Positions 24,687 through 31,301 of a stretch of 31,301 bases of DNA are shown here, in pieces; position 1 is the first letter of the stretch, and every line of letters starts with the position of its first letter. The DNA lies in contig CAMPYB010000014.1 in NCBI GenBank assembly GCA_946998115.1, positions 1 through 31,301 on the forward strand, written 5' to 3'. This DNA is from an uncultured Actinomyces sp. Lineage in GTDB: Bacteria > Actinomycetota > Actinomycetes > Actinomycetales > Actinomycetaceae. The notes under the pieces are model-generated. The model did not search any database. It saw nothing but the letters and a program-made list of their open reading frames with translations, and was not told where the DNA came from. Made by a program: the position numbers and the translations under genes.

Positions 24687-26278
24687 AGTCCACCCAACAA
24701 TCTTTTAATATCATCAGGAATATCATCAATAGTAGGCATTTTCCCTCCAGAAACTTGCTGAGCTGAATCTGAACCTTGATCAAACGCATTTCCCAGCCTC
24801 TGTTTTTTCAACAAAGCTTCTTTTTGCTGAGCAGCTCTTTTTGCTGGATTACCTGAACGACCTTTTTTATTTTTATTTTTCTTGCCTTTGCTTTGAGGCG
24901 CCATTTTTCCTTTAGATTTCTTCCCAATACCTGGTAGATTTCCTAAACCTGACAAACCAGTCATACTAGGCATACCGCGACCTGAAGCCATAGCCATCAT
25001 CATAGCTTTAGCTTGCTCAAATCTTTTAACTAGAGAATTAATCTCAGAGACACTAGTTCCTGAACCTCTAGCGATCCTATTTCTTCTAGAACCGTTCAAA
25101 ATTTTCACATCAGAACGCTCATCAGGAGTCATAGAAAGAATTATAGCTTCTATACGATCTATTTCCTTTTCATCAAAACTGTCAAGTTGCTGACGTATCT
25201 TAGCGGCACCAGGTAACATACCAAGCATCTTTTTCATGGATCCCATTTTGCGTATTTGCGAAAGCTGATCCATAAAATCATCCAAAGTAAAATTACCAGA
25301 CGACATTTTATTTACAGCTTTTTCAGCTTGCTCACTGTCAAATACTTTCTCAGCTTTTTCAATCAAAGTTAATATGTCGCCCATATCCAGTATTCTGGAA
25401 GCCATACGCTCAGCATGAAAACGCTCAAAATCATCAATATTTTCACCAGTAGAAGCAAAAAGAACTGGCACTCCTGTAACGCCTCTAACAGAAAGAGCCG
25501 CACCGCCTCTAGAATCACCATCAAGCTTTGATAAAACTACACCAGTAAAACCAACACCATCTCTAAATGCAATAGAAGTATTTACAGCATCTTGTCCAAC
25601 CATAGCATCTAAAACAAAAATGATTTCCTCAGGTTTTATAATATCTCTAATATCACTAGCCTGTTTCATCATTTCTTCGTCTACACCTAGCCTACCTGCA
25701 GTGTCGACAATAGCTAGATCGTAACCATTTTCTTTCGCGTAAACAACACTGTTACGAGCAACTTCTAAAGGATCGCCCACGCCATTTCCAGGCTCAGGAG
25801 CGAAAATGTCCACTCCCGCACGTTGCGCCATAATTTGAAGCTGGGTAACAGCATTAGCTCTTTGCAAATCACAAGCTACTAAAAGGACTTTTTTACCTTC
25901 ATTACGTAAATATTTAGCTAATTTACCTGCAAGAGTAGTTTTACCAGCACCTTGTAAACCAGCTAACATGAAAAATGTAGGACCAGTGGAACTGAATTTT
26001 AATTCACGAGTATTACCACCAAGTATTTGCACAAGTTCAGCATTTACTATCTTAATTACTTGTTGACCTGGCTGTAACGCTTTGGATTTTATAGCACCAT
26101 ATGCTTTTTCTTTAACCTGTGCAGTAAACTGTTTAACCACCGGTAAAGCAACATCAGCTTCAAGTAAGGCTCTTCTAATCTCAGACACAGTATTATCAAC
26201 ATCCGACTGTGTAAGTACGCCTTTTCCTCTAAGCTGTTTAAAAGAATCTCTAAATCTATCTGACAAGCTGTTAAACAA
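24683..26278 (-). CDS. ffh: Signal recognition particle protein Ffh (SRP54)
   Basis: The GTPase that, with SRP RNA, delivers nascent membrane proteins to FtsY. The N domain (MFNSLSDRFRDSFKQLRGKG) is followed by the G domain with P-loop GLQGAGKTTLAGKL (about 106), DTAGRLG (about 191) and TKLDGDSRGGAALS-type motifs. The Met-rich M domain contains GSGTSVSEINSLVKRFEQAKAMM. A Lys/Gly-rich tail ends in IDDIPDDIKRLLGGL. A GTG at 26287 is possible, but the TTG at 26278 is preferred: AGGTGG sits five bases before it, and the product then begins MFNSLSDR as in nearly all Ffh proteins. It is 531 residues long, with a longer tail than E. coli. Confidence 0.96.
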   Translation of the reverse strand: MFNSLSDRFRDSFKQLRGKGVLTQSDVDNTVSEIRRALLEADVALPVVKQFTAQVKEKAYGAIKSKALQPGQQVIKIVNAELVQILGGNTRELKFSSTGPTFFMLAGLQGAGKTTLAGKLAKYLRNEGKKVLLVACDLQRANAVTQLQIMAQRAGVDIFAPEPGNGVGDPLEVARNSVVYAKENGYDLAIVDTAGRLGVDEEMMKQASDIRDIIKPEEIIFVLDAMVGQDAVNTSIAFRDGVGFTGVVLSKLDGDSRGGAALSVRGVTGVPVLFASTGENIDDFERFHAERMASRILDMGDILTLIEKAEKVFDSEQAEKAVNKMSSGNFTLDDFMDQLSQIRKMGSMKKMLGMLPGAAKIRQQLDSFDEKEIDRIEAIILSMTPDERSDVKILNGSRRNRIARGSGTSVSEINSLVKRFEQAKAMMMAMASGRGMPSMTGLSGLGNLPGIGKKSKGKMAPQSKGKKNKNKKGRSGNPAKRAAQQKEALLKKQRLGNAFDQGSDSAQQVSGGKMPTIDDIPDDIKRLLGGL

Positions 26279-26322
26279 TTTACCCACCTAATTATATAAA
26301 TATACTCTGACTACCTACTATT

Positions 26323-27576
26323 TTATGACAATAATGTCTTGACGAAAACCTCTGAATCAAAAGGCATAAGATCATCCACTCCTTCGCCTAAACCAACAAA
26401 TTTGACTGGAACTCCAAGTGCCTTTTGCACGGATACAACAATTCCTCCTTTTGCTGTTCCATCCATTTTTGTCAAAATAATACCAGTTATATCACAAACT
26501 TGCGCAAAAATTTCCGCTTGTTTCATACCATTTTGGCCAACAGTTGCATCAAGAACTAACAAAGTTTCACACACATTAGCTTTCTTTGTCATTACTCGTT
26601 TTATTTTACCTAACTCATCCATTAAATCTTTTTTATTTTGAAGCCTACCAGCAGTATCAACTATCGCCACATCTATATTATTTTCACACGCATTATTTAC
26701 TGTATCAAAAGCAACTGAAGCAGGATCCGCTCCCTGTCTAGGAGAACTAATAACATTCACACCGATATTATTACCCCATGTTGTCAACTGTTGACTTGCA
26801 GCAGCTCTAAAAGTGTCAGCCGCACCTAAAACTACACTCTTATCATCAGCAACTAATAACCTCGCTAATTTACCTACAGTAGTCGTTTTACCAACACCAT
26901 TTACTCCTACTACTAGAATAGCTGAAGGTATTTTTTCTTCACTATCCGCATTCTGCTCAATATTCAGTTTTCTATCCATACCATTAAAATCAACTAATTT
27001 AATAAGTTGTGAATGCAAGATTTCTTTCACTCTATTTATGTCACCAGAATTTTCAATTTTCATTTGTTCTTTCAAGCTATCCATAAGCTCAGTTGTAGCA
27101 TCTAATCCAAGATCAGCCATAAGTAAAGTTTCTTCTACTTCATCCCAATCTGTTTGCGATATTTTATCTTTAGATAAAATATTTAACAATGTTTTACCAA
27201 AAGATCCGCTTTTTACAAGACCAGCTCTCATTCTAGTAAATCTAGAAGCAATCGATTCAGGTTTTTGCACACTACTATTTTCAGAAACATTATTTTCATT
27301 GCACTCAGAAATATTTTTTTTACTTTCACAACAACATGAATAAGATTCACTATTATCAGCAATATTTACATTTTCATTCGTCTGATCATCTTTATCTGTA
27401 AGTATTTGTTCATCTGCCACACAAATCTTACTATCATTGTTTAAATTTTCAACGCTTATTTGTTCACAATTATTTTTAGTTTTTCGCATTTTAGCACGTG
27501 ATAACGAATAAAAAACAACTGCGCATACAATAACAAGCACAACTACTAAAAGTGCAATTGTTTGAATAATACTCAT
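26323..27576 (-). CDS. ftsY: SRP receptor FtsY
   Basis: A 417-residue SRP receptor. An N-terminal membrane helix (5-25), as is usual in actinobacterial FtsY, is followed by a hydrophilic acidic A region (about 35-105). The NG domain has the P-loop GVNGVGKTTTVGKL (about 223), AADTFRAAASQQL, DTAGRLQNKKDLMDEL (about 302) and TKMDGTAKGG. It docks the Ffh-ribosome complex at the membrane. ffh is 45 bases downstream on the same strand, so the two partners are probably co-transcribed. GAGG precedes the ATG. Confidence 0.97.
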   Translation of the reverse strand: MSIIQTIALLVVVLVIVCAVVFYSLSRAKMRKTKNNCEQISVENLNNDSKICVADEQILTDKDDQTNENVNIADNSESYSCCCESKKNISECNENNVSENSSVQKPESIASRFTRMRAGLVKSGSFGKTLLNILSKDKISQTDWDEVEETLLMADLGLDATTELMDSLKEQMKIENSGDINRVKEILHSQLIKLVDFNGMDRKLNIEQNADSEEKIPSAILVVGVNGVGKTTTVGKLARLLVADDKSVVLGAADTFRAAASQQLTTWGNNIGVNVISSPRQGADPASVAFDTVNNACENNIDVAIVDTAGRLQNKKDLMDELGKIKRVMTKKANVCETLLVLDATVGQNGMKQAEIFAQVCDITGIILTKMDGTAKGGIVVSVQKALGVPVKFVGLGEGVDDLMPFDSEVFVKTLLS

Positions 27577-27603
27577 ATTTTCCTCAAATCTTTTACATAA
27601 AAC

Positions 27604-27807
27604 CTATTTATTTGCATCAAAAAATTGTCTCAAATTCACATTTTTCACAACAGTCTTATTCTTATTATTTTTTTCACAACTATTTGTATACCATTCAATA
27701 ATAGAAAAATTTTTATATTCACTCTTATAACAAAAATATAGTCCACAAATACATGCCATGCTAAATAAAACTAAAATTAGTATGAAAAATAAAACATATA
27801 CGAACAT
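27604..27807 (-). CDS. Small membrane protein, unknown function
   Basis: A 67-residue frame with a single strongly hydrophobic N-terminal segment (about 2-26), then a basic, Asn/Lys-rich cytoplasmic-like tail ending VNLRQFFDANK. AAGG lies seven bases before the ATG, and the stop is 27 bases before ftsY on the same strand, so it could be first in the ftsY-ffh transcript. I recognise no family. The hydrophobic stretch could also arise from AT-rich sequence, so coding status is moderate. Confidence 0.5.
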   Translation of the reverse strand: MFVYVLFFILILVLFSMACICGLYFCYKSEYKNFSIIEWYTNSCEKNNKNKTVVKNVNLRQFFDANK

Positions 27808-27863
27808 ACAAAAACCTTATTGTAAACAAAAGATAAATATAACTACAAAACTTTATATAAATT

Positions 27864-28250
27864 TTAAAGCAACAAATCTTTTATCTGTCTCGCAACAGGC
27901 AAATCTGCTGGTATCCATTTTGCTTTATCTATCTCTTCACTAGTGAACCAGGCCATATCCATTGGTTCTATCATTCTAGGCAAAGTTATAAATTCTGCGA
28001 AATACAACTGCATAGTTAAATCAAAATCAGCATATTGATAATTCACAGTAGTAAAATAATCACCGACTATTATTTCAGCCGCCAATTCTTCACGAATCTC
28101 TCTTTTTAAAGCATCTTGATTAGACTCGCCCAACTCAAGTTTTCCACCAGGAAATTCCCAAAATCCCTTGAATGTTCCTTCACTTCGTTGAGTGGAAAAG
28201 AGCTTATTGTCTTTAATAAAAACTCCGGCAACGACTTCTATCTTTTTCAC
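27864..28250 (-). CDS. Nudix hydrolase, MutT-like (8-oxo-dGTP or CTP pyrophosphohydrolase)
   Basis: A 128-residue Nudix protein. The Nudix box starts at Gly36 (GGKLELGES) with Glu42 and continues KREIREELAAEI, giving the metal-binding REIREE. The Gly normally found after EEx is Ala57, a conservative variant. FWEFPGGK and the size point to the MutT/NudG branch that cleans oxidised or modified nucleotides; the exact substrate is inferred. The start is GTG at 28250, with AAAGGA upstream. It is divergent from the aldo/keto reductase. Confidence 0.92.
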   Translation of the reverse strand: MKKIEVVAGVFIKDNKLFSTQRSEGTFKGFWEFPGGKLELGESNQDALKREIREELAAEIIVGDYFTTVNYQYADFDLTMQLYFAEFITLPRMIEPMDMAWFTSEEIDKAKWIPADLPVARQIKDLLL

Positions 28251-28367
28251 TCATATTCCTTTCGTGAATTAAAAACATATATACACTTCTAATATACAAT
28301 TATAGTTTTTAAAAATAAATTATATAACACACTAGAATTACAATTACATATGTAATAAAGTAAAAAT

Positions 28368-29339
28368 ATGATTTTAAAACAGGTCGGAAATAGCGGACTT
28401 AAAGTTTCTTCTATAGGATTAGGCACTCTAACTCTCGGACGCGATACTGATAGCGAAGAGTATAAAAAACAACTTTATGAATTTATAGAAAATGGAGGAA
28501 ACTTAATTGATACAGCACCTAATTATGGTGAAAAGAATGCTGAAAAAATTCTGGGTTCAATAATAAAAGACAACTATAATCGCGCTGACCTAATATTATC
28601 ATCAAAAGCTGGAATAAAATTTACTAAAACAGGCTCATATATTGATATATCTAAAAAAAATTTACTAGAAAATTTAGATAATAGTCTTAAAAATTTGGGA
28701 ACAGATTATCTAGATTTATGGTTTATCTCACAACCTGATTACAATATATCTTTTGACGAATTAATAGAAACTTTAGAATATGCTTTATCAACAGGCAGAA
28801 CAAGATACGTAGGTTTATCAAACTTTCCAGCTTGGGCATTAGCGCAAATAAATTCTACAATGAAAACAATATATAAAAAATGCAATTTAACTTGTGCTCA
28901 AATGGAATATAATTTGCTTCAACGCGGTATCGAAAAAGAAGTTCTTCCCTACTGCGAATATAACAATGTAGGAATACTAGCATGGTCGCCACTAGGTAGA
29001 GGCGTTTTAACTGGTAAATATAAAAACGAGATTCCTGCAGATTCACGCGCCGCAAGTACACATTTATATGGTTTTATAGAGCCTTATCTTAACGAGCGTA
29101 GCGCACACATAGTGAATGGATTAATTGTAGCAGCTGAAGGATTAGAAATCACACCTGCTCAAGTTGCTTTAAAATGGGTAACTGAAAAAAAATTCATTTC
29201 ATCAGCAATTGTTGGAACAAGAACAGTTGCACAATTAAAAGAATTTATTACTATGAAACCACAAGAGCTACCTGAGCAAATAGTCACAGCATTGGATACT
29301 ATTAGTAAAATAACAATAGGCTATCCTGAAAAATTTTAA
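28368..29339 (+). CDS. Aldo/keto reductase family protein
   Basis: A 323-residue TIM-barrel oxidoreductase expected to bind NADPH. Tetrad positions Asp48 (NLIDTAPNYG), Tyr53 and Lys80 (LILSSKAG) are present. The fourth, normally His in a 'DLxxxHxPD' context, is Ser121 here (DYLDLWFISQPD). The C-terminal cofactor site is kept (LGRGVLTGKY, SAIVGTRTVAQLKE). Relatives in actinobacteria with the same LQRGIEKEVLP and DSRAAS segments are of unknown substrate. Loss of the His may alter or reduce ketone reduction. There is no strong ribosome binding site; it is monocistronic. Confidence 0.93.
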   Translation: MILKQVGNSGLKVSSIGLGTLTLGRDTDSEEYKKQLYEFIENGGNLIDTAPNYGEKNAEKILGSIIKDNYNRADLILSSKAGIKFTKTGSYIDISKKNLLENLDNSLKNLGTDYLDLWFISQPDYNISFDELIETLEYALSTGRTRYVGLSNFPAWALAQINSTMKTIYKKCNLTCAQMEYNLLQRGIEKEVLPYCEYNNVGILAWSPLGRGVLTGKYKNEIPADSRAASTHLYGFIEPYLNERSAHIVNGLIVAAEGLEITPAQVALKWVTEKKFISSAIVGTRTVAQLKEFITMKPQELPEQIVTALDTISKITIGYPEKF

Positions 29340-29372
29340 TTTATCAAAATAGCCTACCAAAATCATGCCAAT

Positions 29373-29714
29373 TTATAATTCACTATCAGTTTCATTATCA
29401 TCCAATGGCTGATGGTCATCATATTCTTCTTCATCATCATATTCATCGTAATAGTCATCATCTTCATTATCAGAAAATTGATTTTCATCGTCTTCTAATT
29501 GACTATCTTCATCAAAAAAATCTGCTAGTAAGTCAATTGGAATTTCCACTCCATACGTAGTAAACAATGCATCATCGTAAGTAAAAAATGCGTCCAGTAA
29601 CATATCTTCTTTAGCTAAAAGCTCTTCATCATCACTGTCTATTCTACTTGCTACAGCATAATGCTGTTCAAAAGCCTCAATTAATTTATTTAAAGCAATT
29701 CTTGGATCTGTCAT
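29373..29714 (-). CDS. Acidic protein of unknown function, probably actinobacterial
   Basis: A 113-residue protein. The first 70 residues look folded and helical (MTDPRIALNKLIEAFEQHYAVAS, AFFTYDDALFTTYGVEIPIDLL). The last 45 are almost only Asp, Glu, Tyr and Asn and should be disordered. Proteins with a MTDPR-start, a helical core and an acidic tail occur in other actinobacteria without a known function (recollection, not verified). AGAGGTGAAAA lies before the ATG. The stop is 33 bases from the convergent aldo/keto reductase. Confidence 0.75.
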   Translation of the reverse strand: MTDPRIALNKLIEAFEQHYAVASRIDSDDEELLAKEDMLLDAFFTYDDALFTTYGVEIPIDLLADFFDEDSQLEDDENQFSDNEDDDYYDEYDDEEEYDDHQPLDDNETDSEL

Positions 29715-29783
29715 TTTTCACCTCTGTTTCGAAGAATAAACAAACTCACAATAAAGTTATCATAAATCTGTTTAAAAATACTA

Positions 29784-30239
29784 TTATATACCCAAAGCTT
29801 TTCTAATATTCGGCTTAAAAAAATTAGGTCCTTTCAAAACTTTGCCATCTTCTCTATATATAGGCTTTCCATCTTCACCAAGTTTAGACATATTTGAGGC
29901 TTGAACTTCTTTCAAAACAGCATTCAAATCTATACCACATTCAAGCGACATTCCATAAATTACATAAACAAGATCCGCAAGAGCATCAGCAGTTTCAACA
30001 ATATCACGCGTATTATCATCATTTTCAAATATTTTGTCAGTCACATTTTTTAATATGTTACTTGAATTTTTTCCATATACAGCTTCAACAAGTTCAGTAA
30101 ATTCCTCTATTATTAAACTCATACGCATATTTAATCGATCTATTTTCAAAGTCGGGCATGATTTTCTTATAGGCAAGTTATATGTTTTATGAAATTGTTC
30201 AACAAGATCTTTAGGTTTTGCGCAATCTGGAGTGCTCAT
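29784..30239 (-). CDS. MazG-like / PRA-PH-fold nucleotide pyrophosphohydrolase
   Basis: A 151-residue all-alpha NTP pyrophosphatase. The metal ligands are visible as EEFTELVEAV (Glu45, Glu46, Glu49) and ETADALADLVYV (Glu82, Asp85). These form the EExxE...ExxD signature shared by MazG, HisE and dUTPases of this fold. The C-terminus, GKPIYREDGKVLKGPNFFKP, is typical of the branch annotated as phosphoribosyl-ATP pyrophosphohydrolase-like. It is unlikely to be HisE itself, which is shorter and lies with his genes. Substrate unknown. AAAGGGAAAC precedes the ATG. Confidence 0.88.
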   Translation of the reverse strand: MSTPDCAKPKDLVEQFHKTYNLPIRKSCPTLKIDRLNMRMSLIIEEFTELVEAVYGKNSSNILKNVTDKIFENDDNTRDIVETADALADLVYVIYGMSLECGIDLNAVLKEVQASNMSKLGEDGKPIYREDGKVLKGPNFFKPNIRKALGI

Positions 30240-30362
30240 TGTTTCCCTTTCTATGTAAAATCCACCTAAATTATATTACCTTCATTTGAAACTTACTAGA
30301 AGAGTATCTTTCATTCTATTTTCAATATTTTATAGAAAAGTATTCACGGTGAGGATATCATA

Positions 30363-30401
30363 ATGTTTGTATTAGATTACAATCACATGTATGGTTTATA
30401 A
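30363..30401 (+). CDS. Possible 12-codon upstream open reading frame
   Basis: An ATG preceded by GGTGAGG at good spacing opens MFVLDYNHMYGL and stops 22 bases before the next gene, whose own ribosome binding site is weak. It may couple or tune translation of that gene. No codon run is present and no hairpin follows, so it is only tentative. Confidence 0.3.
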   Translation: MFVLDYNHMYGL

Positions 30402-30423
30402 CCTTCAATATCGAAAGACTAAT

Positions 30424-30744
30424 ATGAATAGTGACATTTTTAATGATGGTGTTGATTTATCAAAAAAATCTAGACCAATAATTGCAGAATTACCATTTTT
30501 AAATGAAAAAGATCACGAGCAAACACTATCAATTGCTCTTCCTTATATAAAAAGTTATCACAATGCAATCACATCAAAAGGAATAAACGTTGCTGGCAGT
30601 ATAGGAATGTTTAATGGTGCTTTCAGAGAATTATTTTTTGTTATGAGCCATTTTGAAGAGCGCATAAATGACTTGGAAACTGTATATTTACAGCAGAAAG
30701 AAACAATAAAACAATTACAAAAACAAATAGAAAAAGAAAACTAG
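30424..30744 (+). CDS. Conserved-looking small coiled-coil protein, unknown function
   Basis: A protein of about 106 residues. The N-terminal half (SRPIIAELPFLNEKDHEQTLSIALPYIKSYHNAI) looks folded. The C-terminal 35 residues (FEERINDLETVYLQQ onward) form a probable coiled coil. I recognise no family. An in-frame ATG at 30391 would add eleven residues. The start at 30424 is chosen because it begins the hydrophilic part and has GAAAG upstream, but support is weak either way. It precedes tRNA-Leu on the same strand. Confidence 0.65.
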   Translation: MNSDIFNDGVDLSKKSRPIIAELPFLNEKDHEQTLSIALPYIKSYHNAITSKGINVAGSIGMFNGAFRELFFVMSHFEERINDLETVYLQQKETIKQLQKQIEKEN

Positions 30745-30840
30745 TAATATAAAATTATGCAAAATAAAAATAAATCGTTTGTATACATTTTGGAATGTTA
30801 ATTTTATAAAAAATAATTTTAAAAAATATCGCTATACTTA

Positions 30841-30849
30841 TGTTATAAT
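30841..30849 (+). promoter_or_regulatory. Extended -10 promoter of tRNA-Leu
   Basis: TGTTATAAT combines a perfect -10 hexamer (30844-30849) with the TGn extension and ends 10 bases before the mature tRNA 5' end. No good -35 is visible at 16-18 bases, which the extended -10 can replace. Confidence 0.65.
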
Positions 30850-30859
30850 TTCTATTTGA

Positions 30860-30945
30860 GTCCGGGTGGCGGAATGGTAGACGCGCTAGCTTGAGGTGCT
30901 AGTGACCGCTTTTAGGTCGTGGGGGTTCGAGTCCCCTCTCGGGCA
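30860..30945 (+). tRNA. tRNA-Leu (anticodon GAG)
   Basis: An 86-base tRNA. The acceptor arm GTCCGGG pairs with CTCGGGC (two G-U pairs), with A as discriminator. The anticodon stem CTAGC/GCTAG holds the loop TTGAGGT, giving anticodon GAG, which reads CUC and CUU. A long variable arm (TGACCGCTTTTAGGTCG) marks a class II tRNA, and the T arm contains GGTTCGAGTCC. No CCA is encoded, so a CCA-adding enzyme is needed. Confidence 0.96.
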
Positions 30946-30947
30946 CT

Positions 30948-30968
30948 CGTATTTTAATACGTTTATAT
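30948..30968 (+). terminator. Possible weak terminator after tRNA-Leu
   Basis: CGTATTTTAATACG (30948-30961) can fold into a 5-bp hairpin with a 4-base loop, followed by TTTATATAA. The stem is short and AT-rich, so termination may be partial, or trmL may be co-transcribed. Confidence 0.35.
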
Positions 30969-30984
30969 AATTTAGCTGGTGAAG

Positions 30985-31301
30985 ATGTTACACATAATAT
31001 TTTTTGAACCTGAAATTCCAGGAAACTCCGGAAATGCTATACGTTTATCTGCATGCACTAATTGTATGCTTCATCTTGTAGAACCTTTATCTTTTGACAT
31101 GGACAGCGCAAAAGTAAAAAGAGCAGGCTTAGATTATCACGACATGGCACACGTAAAAGTACACCCGAATCTAGAAGATGCTTTTAAAGATATCCCAGGA
31201 AAAATATATGCTTTTACTGGACACACAAAGAACTTTTTTACAGATGTTACTTATAATGACGGAGACGGGTTATTGTTTGGACGCGAATCAACTGGTTTAC
31301 C
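30985..31301 (+). CDS. trmL: tRNA (cytidine/uridine 34-2'-O)-methyltransferase TrmL (partial, 3' end outside window)
   Basis: From ATG 30985 the frame stays open to the window edge (105 codons). MLHIIFFEPEIPGNSGNAIRLSACTN is the TrmL/SpoU N-terminus (motif 1, with Asn and Arg). LLFGRESTGL at the edge is the start of SPOUT motif 2, which forms the SAM-binding knot. TrmL methylates the wobble ribose of tRNA-Leu isoacceptors in E. coli, so its place 40 bases after a tRNA-Leu gene is amusing but probably coincidental. A GTG two codons upstream (30979) is an alternative start. The ribosome binding site is GGTGA, closely spaced. Confidence 0.92.
   Translation, partial: MLHIIFFEPEIPGNSGNAIRLSACTNCMLHLVEPLSFDMDSAKVKRAGLDYHDMAHVKVHPNLEDAFKDIPGKIYAFTGHTKNFFTDVTYNDGDGLLFGRESTGL

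Noticed and set aside
26813..27343. Long plus-strand frame (176 codons) across ftsY
   Set aside because: It lies opposite a clear FtsY with all GTPase motifs, has no family resemblance and no ribosome binding site.
29784..30239. Assignment as HisE (histidine biosynthesis) linked to the histidine leader
   Set aside because: The fold is shared but the protein is longer than HisE, has a different C-terminus, and no his biosynthesis genes are in the window.

Overview
The window is an AT-rich chromosomal stretch from what looks like a low-GC actinobacterium. The evidence is the gene content. It holds a rapZ-yvcK-whiA cluster, a DUF2469 gene beside rnhB, a PdtaS-type histidine kinase, a two-domain GlnE, an S16 with a long acidic tail, and an amidohydrolase overlapping ffh. 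The AT bias and rich amino-acid import suggest a host-associated or otherwise fastidious lineage (inference); I cannot name genus or species. No prophage, insertion sequence or CRISPR array was seen.

Layout. 1-584: 5' part of xerD (minus), divergent from pgi (695-2398, plus), which ends in a clear terminator. 2797-5485: polar amino-acid ABC importer operon (lipoprotein, permease, ATPase). 5568-10252: glnE and pdtaS (minus). 10435-10845: OsmC-family protein (plus), convergent with thyA-folA (10903-12355, minus) across a shared hairpin. 12460-15046: a second amino-acid importer (ATPase plus a fused binding-protein/permease) behind a promoter, a His-rich leader peptide and a terminator. 15104-18008: whiA, yvcK, rapZ. 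18127-20366: DUF2469, rnhB, lepB, rplS. 20588-23409: trmD (with a C-terminal extension), rimM, khpA, rpsP. 23595-27576: amidohydrolase, ffh, ftsY. 27604-30744: small membrane protein, Nudix hydrolase, aldo/keto reductase, acidic protein, MazG-like protein, and a small coiled-coil protein. 30860-30945: tRNA-Leu(GAG). 30985 to the edge: trmL, cut by the window end.

The standout is the leader of the second importer (minus strand, 15046 down to 14757). A good promoter is followed by a strong ribosome binding site and a 19-residue peptide, MINISNMKIFVNLHHHHHG, with five consecutive histidine codons. Four RNA segments follow that can pair as 1:2, 2:3 and 3:4, and the 3:4 pairing is an intrinsic terminator with seven Ts. 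This is the architecture of classical histidine attenuation, here placed in front of a transporter. It predicts that the fused binding-protein/permease and its ATPase import histidine and are induced when charged tRNA-His is scarce.

The rest is mainly housekeeping: ribosome assembly and tRNA modification (rpsP, khpA, rimM, trmD, rplS, trmL), protein export (ffh, ftsY, lepB), nucleotide metabolism (thyA, folA, Nudix, MazG-like), nitrogen control (glnE) and cell-envelope/division regulators (rapZ, yvcK, whiA).
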